Assembly: GCA_003644325.1 (NCBI GenBank)
Contig: QNCA01000081.1
Location: 1 to 6,494 of the forward strand
Source of the DNA: Planctomycetota bacterium
GTDB taxonomy: Bacteria > Planctomycetota > B129-G9
DNA length: 6,494 bases
Direction: 5' to 3'
Shown: piece by piece, positions 1 to 6,227 of the stretch
Layout: each line of letters begins with the position of its first letter
Position numbering within the stretch: the first letter of the stretch is position 1
Notes under the pieces: generated by a model
The model's database searches: none
What the model was told of the DNA's origin: nothing
The model's input: only the letters and a program-made list of their open reading frames with translations
Made by a program: the position numbers and the translations under genes

Positions 1-157
1 GACTTTTTCTGGATGATGGTGGGTGCTTGATTATAATCTGCTGTTTCACAACACCTTACGGTGACAGACACCAATCTGCGATCCGTTCCGACAAGGGCGG
101 AACGGCTCCGTAATTGGTGACAGTCACCGAGGTTAACAAAAACTCAGTCAACTTGAG
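1..157. mobile_element. MITE-like element, copy 1 (left end cut by window)
   Basis: This non-coding element is related to the copies at 2541-2763 and 6271-6463. The window opens inside its left terminal repeat (GACTTTTTC). Its right terminal repeat at 138-157 is identical to that at 2744-2763, and the last 45 bases (116-160) match 2722-2766 exactly by eye. The interior is diverged and shorter. An imperfect palindrome GGTGACAGACACC (60-72) and a perfect GGTGACAGTCACC (116-128) bound an inner cassette, whose centre is a hairpin of CCGTTCCG (83-90) and CGGAACGG (98-105). No ORF with family features lies here. It has the same orientation as the 2541 copy and lies downstream of the D gene. I infer a non-autonomous mobile repeat; no transposase is in the window. 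Confidence 0.75.
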
Positions 158-191
158 TACGGATGTTCCTTGCCCTTGCCCTTAGGCGCGA

Positions 192-270
192 GGTGACAGT
201 CACCATCTACGCGCTGGTCCCCCCGACAGGTCGGGCAGGGGGCCTGCGCTCCGTAATGGTGACGGTCACC
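192..270. repeat. Stand-alone inner cassette bounded by GGTGACnGTCACC
   Basis: Two 13-bp palindromes, GGTGACAGTCACC (192-204) and GGTGACGGTCACC (258-270), bound a 79-bp unit that lacks the outer terminal repeats. Inside, the frame ATCTACG...CTGCGCTCCGTAAT matches the inner cassettes of the larger elements, while the central hairpin differs: CCCGAC (222-227) pairs with GTCGGG (230-235), within an outer run of C's and G's. It starts 9 bp past the stop codon of the D gene, so in the transcript it would form a strong 3' hairpin. No T-run follows it directly, so a classical intrinsic terminator is not supported; mRNA 3'-end protection is possible. Confidence 0.7.
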
Positions 271-279
271 TCGCCGGTC

Positions 280-900
280 TCACTCTTCCCGTCTCTGCTT
301 TATCATCTTCATGATTATCATGTCTTCACGGTCGCGTTCTTCCAGTGTGGCATTGATATATTTCAGCGTTTCCCGATACTGCGGGAGGAATATCTTTTCC
401 AGCGCGTTGACGCGGCGCTGGGTCTTTTTCACCTCGATGGCCAGGCGGAACACCGCGCTCTCCACCTCCGCCAGGTCCCCCACGAGTTTCAGCGCCTTGT
501 TGAACGTCTTCATCACGTCGTCGGAGGTCGTGTTCGAGATGCTGATGCCGAACTGCACGCCGGGTTCTATCTCCGGCGCGGTGACCTCCGGTATGTCTAT
601 GCCCATCACCCTGCGTCCGGAGAGTTCCACTCCGTGGTCAACGTTGACCGCCAGCGCTTCCTTTTCCAGCAGGGCGGAGCCGGAGGACAGTTGCGCCTCC
701 TTCAGCGCGGCAAAGGCCTCGGCCAGCGCCTCGTCGGCCAGTTTTTGCACGCGGCGCGCCTTGTCCAGGTGTCCCATCAACTCCAGCACCAGTATCCGGC
801 GTTTCTGATCCAGGAGTTCGAAACCCTCCCGCGCGAAGTCCAGACTCTTGCCGATGCTCAGTGCGCTGCTCTTTGTCGGCGGTACGTTCAGTTTCGTCAT
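280..900 (-). CDS. atpD: V/A-type ATPase subunit D (central stalk)
   Basis: This 206-residue protein is the long coiled-coil shaft that turns inside the A3B3 head and passes rotation to the membrane ring, at the cytoplasmic face. The N-terminal block VPPTKSSALSIGKSLDFA, followed by GFELLDQKRRILVLEL (residues about 7-42), and the C-terminal helix RRVNALEKIFLPQYRETL (about 162-179) are the two family hallmarks, which pair as an antiparallel coiled coil. The acidic and basic tail ends in KQRREE. Length is usual for the family. The ATG start has AAGGA five bases upstream (906-910 on the plus strand). It is the last gene of the cluster here and is separated from B by a repeat-filled gap of 142 bp. 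Symbol naming differs between databases (ntpD or atpD; not the F-type beta gene also called atpD). Confidence 0.95.
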   Translation of the reverse strand: MTKLNVPPTKSSALSIGKSLDFAREGFELLDQKRRILVLELMGHLDKARRVQKLADEALAEAFAALKEAQLSSGSALLEKEALAVNVDHGVELSGRRVMGIDIPEVTAPEIEPGVQFGISISNTTSDDVMKTFNKALKLVGDLAEVESAVFRLAIEVKKTQRRVNALEKIFLPQYRETLKYINATLEERDREDMIIMKMIKQRREE

Positions 901-968
901 ATCCGTCCTTATTAAAACCGCGAATGAACGCTAATTGATTTCAAAATAAACAGGGACTTGAATCGGAG

Positions 969-1052
969 ATTCAAGATTCAAGACTCAAGATTCAAAAATC
1001 CCTTGTCCCTTGCCTTTCTTTACCCTTGCCCCTTGCTTCCGACTACCGGCTA
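969..1052. repeat. Tract with 7-bp period between B and D genes
   Basis: From 969 the sequence can be cut into successive 7-mers whose neighbours resemble each other: ATTCAAG twice, then ACTCAAG and ATTCAAA (969-996); AATCCCT and TGTCCCT (997-1010); CTTGCCC and CTTGCTT (1025-1038); and CCGACTA and CCGGCTA (1039-1052). The consensus drifts while the phase stays at seven; the units at 1011-1024 fit poorly. The last pair lies inside the end of the B gene and includes its stop codon (1043-1045). The remaining gap (901-968) shows only the Shine-Dalgarno site of D. Similar heptamer tracts are known as STRR repeats in cyanobacteria; relatedness is not implied. Confidence 0.65.
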
Positions 1053-2458
1053 CTGTTTATGCGTTCGACCTCGGCGCGCGGGCGGTAATACTCGTTCAGT
1101 TCTTCCTCCGTCAGGCGGTGCAACTCCTCCTTTGGCAGAGCGGTTATCACTTTCCAGCCTATCTCAAGCGTCTGCTCTATCGTCCTGTTCTCGAACTCAT
1201 CCTGCCTGAGGAACTTCTGCTCGAACTCCTCGCCGAATTCCATGTACTGCTTGTCGAGGGGGCTGAGTTCTTCCTCGCCGATGACCGCGGCCAGGGCGCG
1301 GACCTGCTTCACGCGGGAGTAACACGCGAACAACTGGCTGGCCAGGTGCGGGTGGTCGGCGCGCGTCCGGCCCTCGCCGATACCGTCCTTCATCAGCCGC
1401 GACAGCGACGGCAGCCCCGCTATCGGCGGATAGATGCCCCGCTGGAAAAGGTCGCGGTCCATCACTATCTGTCCCTCGGTAATGTAGCCGGTCAGATCCG
1501 GCACCGGGTGCGAGATGTCGTCGGAGGGCATCGTCAGTATGGCAACTTGCGTAATGGAGCCGGGCGAGGATTCGATGCGTCCGGCGCGCTCGTATATTTC
1601 CGCCAGGTCGCTGTACAGGTATCCGGGGTATCCCTTTCGGGAGGGTATCTCGCCGCGGGCGCTGCCGATTTCTCGCAGGGATTCGCAGTAGTTCGTCATG
1701 TCGGTCATGAGCACGAGCACGTGTTTGCCCTCGTTGAACGCCAGGTGCTCGGCCAGTGTGAGCGCCACGCGCGGCGTCAGGAGACGCTCGATGGACGGGG
1801 CACTGGCCAGGCTCAGGAACATCGCCGATTGTCCCAGCACGCCGCTTTCTTCGAAACTCCGCGTGAAGAACTGCGCCACGTCGTGCTTCACGCCCATCGC
1901 CGCGAAGACGATGGTAAACTCTATCTCCTCGCCCAGCAGCGTTGCCTGCCGCGCTATCTGCGCGGCGATGCGGTCGTGCGGCATGCCGCTGCCGCTGAAG
2001 ATGGGCAGTTTCTGCCCGCGCACCAGCGTGTTCATGCCGTCGATGGCGCTTATACCCGTCTGGATGAAGTCGCGCGGGTAGGTTCGCGCGCACGGATTTA
2101 TCGGAGCGCCGTGGACGTCCAAATCGGTGCCCGTGAGCGGCGGGGGGCTGCCGTCGATGGGGCGGCCCAGCCCGTCGAACACCCGCCCGAGCATCTCGCT
2201 CGACACGGCCAATTTCAATGACCTCCCCAGGAACCTGACGCGGCTTCCCGTGGCGGTCAGACCGGATGTGCCCTCGAGGACCTGGACGACGGCCCGCTTT
2301 TCGCTTATGTCCAGCACGGTCCCGAGTCTCAGGTTGCCCGCGGAGTCGCGGATTTCGACCAGTTCATCGAAGCCGACGTTGCGCACGCGCTCGACGAAGA
2401 TGAGCGGCCCGACTATCTGCGATATGCCGCAGTATTCAACGGCGCTGTGATTTTTCAC
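1043..2458 (-). CDS. atpB: V/A-type ATPase subunit B (regulatory/non-catalytic head subunit)
   Basis: This 471-residue protein alternates with A in the hexameric head and completes the nucleotide sites at the A-B interfaces. Seen: an N-terminal beta-barrel part with [11 protein letters not shown] (15-25) and DELVEI (31-36); SGSGMPHD (155-162) where a P-loop would be, without the lysine and threonine, as expected for non-catalytic B; the B signature [16 protein letters not shown] (271-286), followed by [24 protein letters not shown] (311-326); and [13 protein letters not shown] (349-361), whose Arg354 is the expected arginine finger reaching the A site. Length is normal. The start is GTG, chosen because a strong GGAGGAA lies 8 bases upstream and the family N-terminus follows. 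It lies 345 bp downstream of A, which is unusual since these genes are often close-packed. The stop codon sits inside a heptamer repeat. Confidence 0.97.
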   Translation of the reverse strand: MKNHSAVEYCGISQIVGPLIFVERVRNVGFDELVEIRDSAGNLRLGTVLDISEKRAVVQVLEGTSGLTATGSRVRFLGRSLKLAVSSEMLGRVFDGLGRPIDGSPPPLTGTDLDVHGAPINPCARTYPRDFIQTGISAIDGMNTLVRGQKLPIFSGSGMPHDRIAAQIARQATLLGEEIEFTIVFAAMGVKHDVAQFFTRSFEESGVLGQSAMFLSLASAPSIERLLTPRVALTLAEHLAFNEGKHVLVLMTDMTNYCESLREIGSARGEIPSRKGYPGYLYSDLAEIYERAGRIESSPGSITQVAILTMPSDDISHPVPDLTGYITEGQIVMDRDLFQRGIYPPIAGLPSLSRLMKDGIGEGRTRADHPHLASQLFACYSRVKQVRALAAVIGEEELSPLDKQYMEFGEEFEQKFLRQDEFENRTIEQTLEIGWKVITALPKEELHRLTEEELNEYYRPRAEVERINSSR

Positions 2459-2466
2459 GTTGCTGC

Positions 2467-2473
2467 TTCCTCC
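2467..2473 (-). promoter_or_regulatory. Ribosome binding site of subunit B (GTG start)
   Basis: On the minus strand GGAGGAA lies 8 bases before the GTG at 2458. It is the match to the 16S anti-Shine-Dalgarno sequence that fixes this non-ATG start. The nearby A-B gap is otherwise filled by a hairpin and a mobile repeat. Confidence 0.8.
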
Positions 2474-2494
2474 GGTTATTTGGCAAAGGAGGCG

Positions 2495-2529
2495 GTAGGA
2501 AAGGGAAATGTAGCGGAAGCCTTTCCTAC
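2495..2529. repeat. Inverted repeat upstream of the subunit B gene
   Basis: GTAGGAAAGG (2495-2504) and CCTTTCCTAC (2520-2529) form a perfect 10-bp stem with a 15-base loop, located 21 bp upstream of the B ribosome binding site. No U-run follows it on the minus strand, so it does not look like an intrinsic terminator. It could protect a processed 5' end or affect B translation. Its arms belong to the same CTTTCCTAC-like family seen at 5371-5437. Confidence 0.6.
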
Positions 2530-2540
2530 TCTCCTACTTT

Positions 2541-2763
2541 CTCAAGTTGACTGACTTTTTCCGGGCAATGCCGGATGTTTGATTATAAGTTTCCATTTTG
2601 CCGGCCCCTCCGGTGACAGTCACCAATCTACGAGCCGGCCCCCCTGATAAATCAGGGGGTCTGCGCTTCGCCCGTTCCGGGTCCTCGCCCTGAGGACCCG
2701 TCAGGGTCCGAATGGGTATTTGGTGACAGTCACCGAGGTTAACAAAAACTCAGTCAACTTGAG
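2541..2763. mobile_element. MITE-like element, copy 2 (complete) between A and B genes
   Basis: This 223-bp non-coding element has 20-bp terminal inverted repeats at 2541-2560 and 2744-2763 (19 of 20 match; core CTCAAGTTGACTGA followed by T's after one base). TACTTT lies directly on both sides (2535-2540 and 2764-2769), which looks like a 6-bp target duplication, though the flanks are rich in this motif anyway. Inner palindromes GGTGACAGTCACC at 2612-2624 and 2722-2734 bound a cassette with two strong hairpins: CCCCCTGAT/ATCAGGGGG (2640-2659) and CGGGTCCTC/GAGGACCCG (2678-2700). It splits A from B, so any transcript from K to D must cross these structures. No transposase gene is present, so it is probably mobilised in trans. 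Confidence 0.8.
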
Positions 2764-2780
2764 TACTTTCTTGTTCCTCT

Positions 2781-2810
2781 CCTGCTGCCTACTTTCCTGC
2801 TGCCTACTTT
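2781..2810. repeat. Perfect 15-bp tandem duplication over the subunit A stop codon
   Basis: CCTGCTGCCTACTTT occurs twice head to tail (2781-2795 and 2796-2810). The second copy contains the last lysine codon and the TAG stop of the A gene (2804-2806). Because 15 is a multiple of three, the other copy places a second Lys-TAG in the same frame 15 bases further on, a back-up stop. Confidence 0.85.
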
Positions 2811-4579
2811 TCTGCGCCTTCCAGTTGCGCCAGTTCGGAGTCAACGGTTGCGAGCAGTTTCTGCAATGCCTCGGCGTCTTCGCTCGGTATGACGGTTTTG
2901 GCGCGCAGGATTGCCTGAACGCACGGCAGGTCGCGTATGGCCCTTAGCGGCGAGCCGCCGGCTATGATCGCGCCCCCCCTGCGCCACATCCACAGTATGC
3001 AGCGCAGTATCGCCATCTGCTTCTCGGGTGTGCAGTACATGTCGTTCTCGTCGAAGGCGTTCTGCTGCAGGAACGCGTCCTTTATCAATTCCGCTATGAA
3101 CAGCACCAGCCGCTGCGAATCCGGCAGGACGTCCGGCCCGACCAGTTTCACTATCTGCTGCAATTTGTCCTCTTTTTGCATTATTTCCAGCGCCTCGCGG
3201 CGCATCTCGGCCCATTCGGGCTCCCGGGTGCGCCACCACTCGGCGACCTCCTCGGCGTATTCGCTGTAGGAGGTCAGCCAGTTGATGGCGGGGTAGTGGC
3301 GGGCGTTCGCCAGGTCGGTATCCAGCGCCCAGAAGCAGCGGATAAAGCGCTTGGTGTGCTGGGTGACCGGCTCGCTGAAGTCCCCGCCCATGGGCGATAC
3401 GGAGCCGACGATGCTGATGGAACTTTCCTTGCCGCACAGCGATGTCACGCGGCCGCCGCGTTCGTAAAACGACGCCAGGCTGGAGGGCAGATGCGCCGGG
3501 AAGCCTTCCTCCACCGGCATCTCTTCCAGGCGCGCGCTCAGCTCGCGCAGCGCCTCCGCCCAGCGCGAGGTCGAGTCCGCCATGACGGCCACCGCGTAGC
3601 CCATGTCGCGGTAGTACTCGGCCAGCGTGATACCGGTGTAGATGGACACCTCGCGCGCGGCGACCGGCATGTTGGAAGTGTTCGCCACGAGTATCGTCCG
3701 TTCCATGAGCGAGCGTCCGGAGCGCGGGTCGATAAGTTTGGGGAACTCGACGAGCACCTCGGTCATTTCGTTGCCGCGCTCGCCGCAGCCGATGTAAACG
3801 ATGATGTCAGCGTCGCACCACTTCGCCAGGGAATGCTGCGTCATGGTCTTGCCGGTGCCGAACCCTCCGGGTATGGCCGCCGCTCCGCCCCTGGCGACGG
3901 GGAAGAACGTGTCGATGATGCGCTGGCCGGTTACCAGCGGCTCGTCCGGCCTGAGCCTCTCGGCGTAGGGGCGGGGCTTTCGCACGGGCCACTTTTGGAG
4001 CATGGTTATTTCCACCGTGCCCCCCGGCGTCTCCACCCGTGCGATTGCGTCCGTCGCGGCGTAGTCTCCCTCCCGCGCGACCTCCGTGATTTTGCCCGAG
4101 ATGCCCGGTGGCAGCAATACGCGATGCTCCACCAGTTCCGTCTCCGGCAGCGTGCCGAGTATCCGGCCGCCCCGGACATCCTGTCCCTTCGAGACCGTGG
4201 GCGTGAAATGCCAGCGTTTTTCCGGGTCGAAGACGTCGACCTTCTCGCCGCGCTCGATGTACGCGCCCTTCAGGGCGTGTATCTTGTCGAGCGGCCGCTG
4301 GATTCCGTCGAATATCTGGCCCATGAGACCCGGGCCCAGTTGCAGCGAGAGCGGCCCCCCGGTGGGGTAGATGGGCCAGCCGGGCTGCAACCCGCCGGTG
4401 TTTTCGTAAACCTGCACGACGCATCTCTCGCCGTCGATTCGTATGACTTCCCCGATGAGGCGCTGCGGGCCGACCTCGACCACCTCGTACATCTGGACGT
4501 TTGTGAGGCCGGTCGCGTGCACGATGGGGCCGTTGGCGCGCGTAATGACGCCTGCTTCCTGTGTGGTCTTTTCAGTCAT
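2804..4579 (-). CDS. atpA: V/A-type ATPase catalytic subunit A
   Basis: This 591-residue protein is the ATP-hydrolysing or synthesising subunit of the cytoplasmic head (ATP + H2O to ADP + phosphate, or the reverse). In order: N-terminal barrel (about 10-75, with [13 protein letters not shown]); the long insertion special to A/V-type catalytic subunits (about 115-195, with LPPGISGKI); the P-loop GGFGTGKT (238-245, Lys244 and Thr245); GERGNEMTE (266-274), with Glu267 as the expected catalytic glutamate; [13 protein letters not shown] (335-347); and a helical C-terminal domain. Length matches the family. No key residue is missing. The ATG start suits the family N-terminus but has only a weak Shine-Dalgarno site; the gap to E is 25 bp, so translation may depend partly on ribosomes leaving E. 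Not F-type beta: the insertion and the size exclude it. Confidence 0.98.
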   Translation of the reverse strand: MTEKTTQEAGVITRANGPIVHATGLTNVQMYEVVEVGPQRLIGEVIRIDGERCVVQVYENTGGLQPGWPIYPTGGPLSLQLGPGLMGQIFDGIQRPLDKIHALKGAYIERGEKVDVFDPEKRWHFTPTVSKGQDVRGGRILGTLPETELVEHRVLLPPGISGKITEVAREGDYAATDAIARVETPGGTVEITMLQKWPVRKPRPYAERLRPDEPLVTGQRIIDTFFPVARGGAAAIPGGFGTGKTMTQHSLAKWCDADIIVYIGCGERGNEMTEVLVEFPKLIDPRSGRSLMERTILVANTSNMPVAAREVSIYTGITLAEYYRDMGYAVAVMADSTSRWAEALRELSARLEEMPVEEGFPAHLPSSLASFYERGGRVTSLCGKESSISIVGSVSPMGGDFSEPVTQHTKRFIRCFWALDTDLANARHYPAINWLTSYSEYAEEVAEWWRTREPEWAEMRREALEIMQKEDKLQQIVKLVGPDVLPDSQRLVLFIAELIKDAFLQQNAFDENDMYCTPEKQMAILRCILWMWRRGGAIIAGGSPLRAIRDLPCVQAILRAKTVIPSEDAEALQKLLATVDSELAQLEGAEK

Positions 4580-4604
4580 CTGTTCTTGTCGCGGGTTTCA
4601 CGGG

Positions 4605-5213
4605 TCATTCATCATTGCCAAAAAGGGTTTGGGCTATCGCGCGGCGGAGTTCGGGATAGATGCGCTCCAGTCTTGCCTCGATGGAGTTGTCAACCCGTCT
4701 GCGGCCGTCGGCGGTTTCCACGATAACGCCCCCTTCGAGAGGCTGTAATGCGGGCCGCACTTCGAGCGTCAGGCCGGGCAGTAGCCCGGGCAGCGCGGCG
4801 CCGAACCTGTCATAGTCTTCGCTTGACAGGTACGCCGTCAGTTCTTCGTCCTGCAACAGTTCCGCGGCCTCGGCCGTAAGCGCGGCGAGGGTGCGCCCGT
4901 AGTCGTCGGAGTCGCGATTGAGCAGCCGTGCCTTTGCGTCGCTTATGACATTGAGAAGCGTCTCCTCGCGGGCGTCCAACTCAATGCGCCGCTTCGCGGG
5001 CTCGGTGGCGGCCTGGATAACCTTCGCCTGTGATTCGGCGCGGGCGCGGGCGTGGTTTATCACCTCCCGCTCGATTTGCTTCGCGTCGTCTCGCGCTTTC
5101 TTCGTTATCTTTTCCGCCTCTCGACGCGCGGACCTCAGCGCGCGCTCGGCCTTGGTGCGCGCGTCGGCCAGTATCTCTTCGCTTATCTTGTTTTGTGCGT
5201 CACTGTGGGGCAT
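4605..5213 (-). CDS. atpE: V/A-type ATPase subunit E (peripheral stalk)
   Basis: This 202-residue protein is part of the stator that holds the A3B3 head against rotation. Residues about 10-95 are a charged Ala/Arg/Glu-rich helix (many A, R, E, K, Q), as in the long coiled coil of E. The globular C-terminal domain carries the family pattern GGVIVETADGRRRVDNSIEARLERI (written here only as the region 160-184), then PELRRAIAQTLF. Length is usual. The ATG start is supported by GGAGAGGT at 5219-5226 on the minus strand, 5 bases away. In well-known enzymes E pairs with a G/H subunit in the stalk; no such gene is seen here. The upstream gap to F is full of heptamer repeats, whereas the gap to A is 25 bp. 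Symbol use varies (ntpE/atpE; not the F-type c subunit). Confidence 0.93.
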   Translation of the reverse strand: MPHSDAQNKISEEILADARTKAERALRSARREAEKITKKARDDAKQIEREVINHARARAESQAKVIQAATEPAKRRIELDAREETLLNVISDAKARLLNRDSDDYGRTLAALTAEAAELLQDEELTAYLSSEDYDRFGAALPGLLPGLTLEVRPALQPLEGGVIVETADGRRRVDNSIEARLERIYPELRRAIAQTLFGNDE

Positions 5214-5227
5214 CGGTTACCTCTCCA

Positions 5228-5248
5228 GGCAACGGGCAACGGGCAACC
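5228..5248. repeat. Heptamer tandem repeat, GGCAACG type
   Basis: GGCAACG occurs twice followed by GGCAACC, in exact 7-bp period, just upstream of the ribosome binding site of E. A related GGCGGGCAAC appears again at 5274-5283. Non-coding. Confidence 0.7.
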
Positions 5249-5284
5249 CTATGTTCGCTTCGCTCACCGGGCAGGCGGGCAACA

Positions 5285-5368
5285 GAAGATCGAAGACTGA
5301 AGCCCGAAGCCCGAAGACCGAAGACCTGTAACCTGTGACCTTACTTGAAACCTGAAACCTGAAACATA
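5285..5368. repeat. 84-bp tract with strict 7-bp period and changing unit
   Basis: Twelve units of seven bases follow without a phase break. Six begin with GAAG (5285-5326; for example GAAGCCC twice, then GAAGACC twice). Then come TGTAACC and TGTGACC (5327-5340), one odd unit TTACTTG (5341-5347), AAACCTG twice (5348-5361), and AAACATA. The unit sequence changes in blocks while the phase is kept. The tract lies in the 234-bp gap between F and E; I see no gene or clear promoter in that gap. Confidence 0.75.
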
Positions 5369-5370
5369 TT

Positions 5371-5437
5371 TTCCCTTTCCTACTTGCCTACCGCGCCTGT
5401 AAGCGAAGCGGTGGCTTTCCTACTTCCTACTCTCCTT
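5371..5437. repeat. CTTTCCTAC-type pyrimidine repeat downstream of F
   Basis: TTTCCTAC, TTGCCTAC, CTTTCCTAC and TTCCTACTCTCC recur around a short GC-rich centre (5390-5414). The same words occur upstream of B (2495-2540) and at the end of A (2764-2810), so this is a third member of one intergenic family. In the transcript it reads as repeated GUAGGA/GGAAAG purine motifs. It ends about 10 bp from the stop of the F gene. Function unknown. Confidence 0.5.
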
Positions 5438-5447
5438 TTACTCGTCG

Positions 5448-5753
5448 TTACACGCGTATTCCCACCGCCTCGGTGATTATGCTGAGGAGCGAGCGGCGGT
5501 CGGGCAGGGGACCTTTGGGTCCGGGTATTTCCACGATGAGCGGCCGGGCCTGTGAGAGGCGAATCCCGTCCAACTCATCCTTGACCTTTGCAGCGATGTC
5601 CTCGGTTATTATCACGACGCCGACGTCGAATTTCGCCCGCGCCGCGTCGAGCGCGGCAAGGATTTCATCGCGCGTCTCCGCCACGCGCCCTTCCACGGAT
5701 GCGTAGGAGAATCCGAGCACGGTGTCGCTGTCGCCGATTACGAAGTACTTCAT
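5448..5753 (-). CDS. atpF: V/A-type ATPase subunit F (central stalk)
   Basis: This 101-residue protein is a small Rossmann-like subunit that binds D and forms the central shaft at the base of the head. Seen: the start MKYFVIGDSDTVLGF with the family's GD motif at residues 7-8; VGVVIITEDIAAKV (44-57); and RPLIVEIPGPKGP (70-82), the typical C-terminal hallmark. Length is normal. The ATG start fits the family N-terminus; the ribosome site is weak (GCGGAAAA). The gene lies 63 bp downstream of K, so the two are likely co-transcribed. In archaea F usually sits between C and A; here it comes directly after K and before E, and C is missing. Symbol varies (ntpG in Enterococcus, atpF elsewhere; not the F-type b subunit). 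Confidence 0.93.
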   Translation of the reverse strand: MKYFVIGDSDTVLGFSYASVEGRVAETRDEILAALDAARAKFDVGVVIITEDIAAKVKDELDGIRLSQARPLIVEIPGPKGPLPDRRSLLSIITEAVGIRV

Positions 5754-5816
5754 ATCGTTTTCCGCTCAAAGCCGCGGCCGAGAAATCAGCGCCGCTCTCA
5801 AGCCGCTTGCCGGGAG

Positions 5817-6182
5817 TTATATCTTGCCCAGCAGGAGGATGCCCACGACGAGGCCGTAGATTGCGATACCTTCCGCCAGGCCCATGTAGATGATGGCGCG
5901 TCCGAGGATTTCGGGCTTTTCGCTGGCGGCGCCCATCACGGCGGCGCCGATACGCCCGACGGCATACGCGGCGCTGACGCAGCCCATGCCGACCATCACG
6001 GCGATGGCGATAATAACGGCCTGCTGGGTCCCGGGATTCTCGATCTTGCCCTTATCTTTTTCCTGTTCCGAGGCGGACCCGCCGGCGCTTTCGTCGCCCT
6101 GGGCAAAAAGAGCGGCCGGAACGCCCAGGAGAAGTACCAGTGCAAGGCTCACGGCCAATGACATCACAAAGAAACGGTTCAT
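5817..6182 (-). CDS. atpK: V/A-type ATPase proteolipid subunit K (c-ring)
   Basis: This 121-residue protein forms the membrane ring that carries the coupling ion. Residues 1-27 look like a signal peptide (MNRFF, hydrophobic core, likely cut after ALFA at 27). A polar linker, QGDESAGG to GTQQ (28-54), follows, then two membrane helices (about 55-84 and 93-119) joined by the loop SEKPEI. Glu104, in GLAEGIAIYG, is the expected ion-binding carboxylate; it lies 14 residues after the loop proline, as in archaeal V/A proteolipids, against 18 in E. coli F-type c. There is one hairpin, not the fused pair of Enterococcus NtpK. The start is supported by GGAGGA six bases upstream (6189-6194). Helix 1 has no mid-membrane Gln and Glu104 is followed by Gly, so H+ seems likelier than Na+, but this is weak. 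Confidence 0.92.
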   Translation of the reverse strand: MNRFFVMSLAVSLALVLLLGVPAALFAQGDESAGGSASEQEKDKGKIENPGTQQAVIIAIAVMVGMGCVSAAYAVGRIGAAVMGAASEKPEILGRAIIYMGLAEGIAIYGLVVGILLLGKI

Positions 6183-6227
6183 AGTGCATCCTCCGACGTC
6201 GTTGTGTTGGAACTCCCAAAGTCTAAC

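Noticed and set aside
192..270. Intrinsic terminator of the cluster
   Set aside because: The hairpins are strong, but no T-run follows on the minus strand and the same cassette appears elsewhere, inside a mobile element.
163..915. Plus-strand frame over the 1-279 region and D
   Set aside because: Mostly antisense to D; its start lies in repeat DNA and no ribosome site or motif supports it.
1197..2093. Second open frame of 298 codons on the minus strand inside B
   Set aside because: It is an out-of-frame shadow of B with very high Arg/Ala/Gly content; B itself is certain.
1010..2221. Open frame of 403 codons on the plus strand
   Set aside because: It is antisense to the B gene; the translation is low in complexity and has no domain signs.
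3176..4726. Long open frame of 516 codons on the plus strand
   Set aside because: It lies opposite the A and E genes, has an Arg/His/Ala/Gly-rich composition without family motifs, and is explained by GC-rich codon structure of the true genes.
5285..5368. CRISPR-like array
   Set aside because: The units are 7 bp with no spacers; CRISPR repeats are about 23-50 bp with unique spacers.
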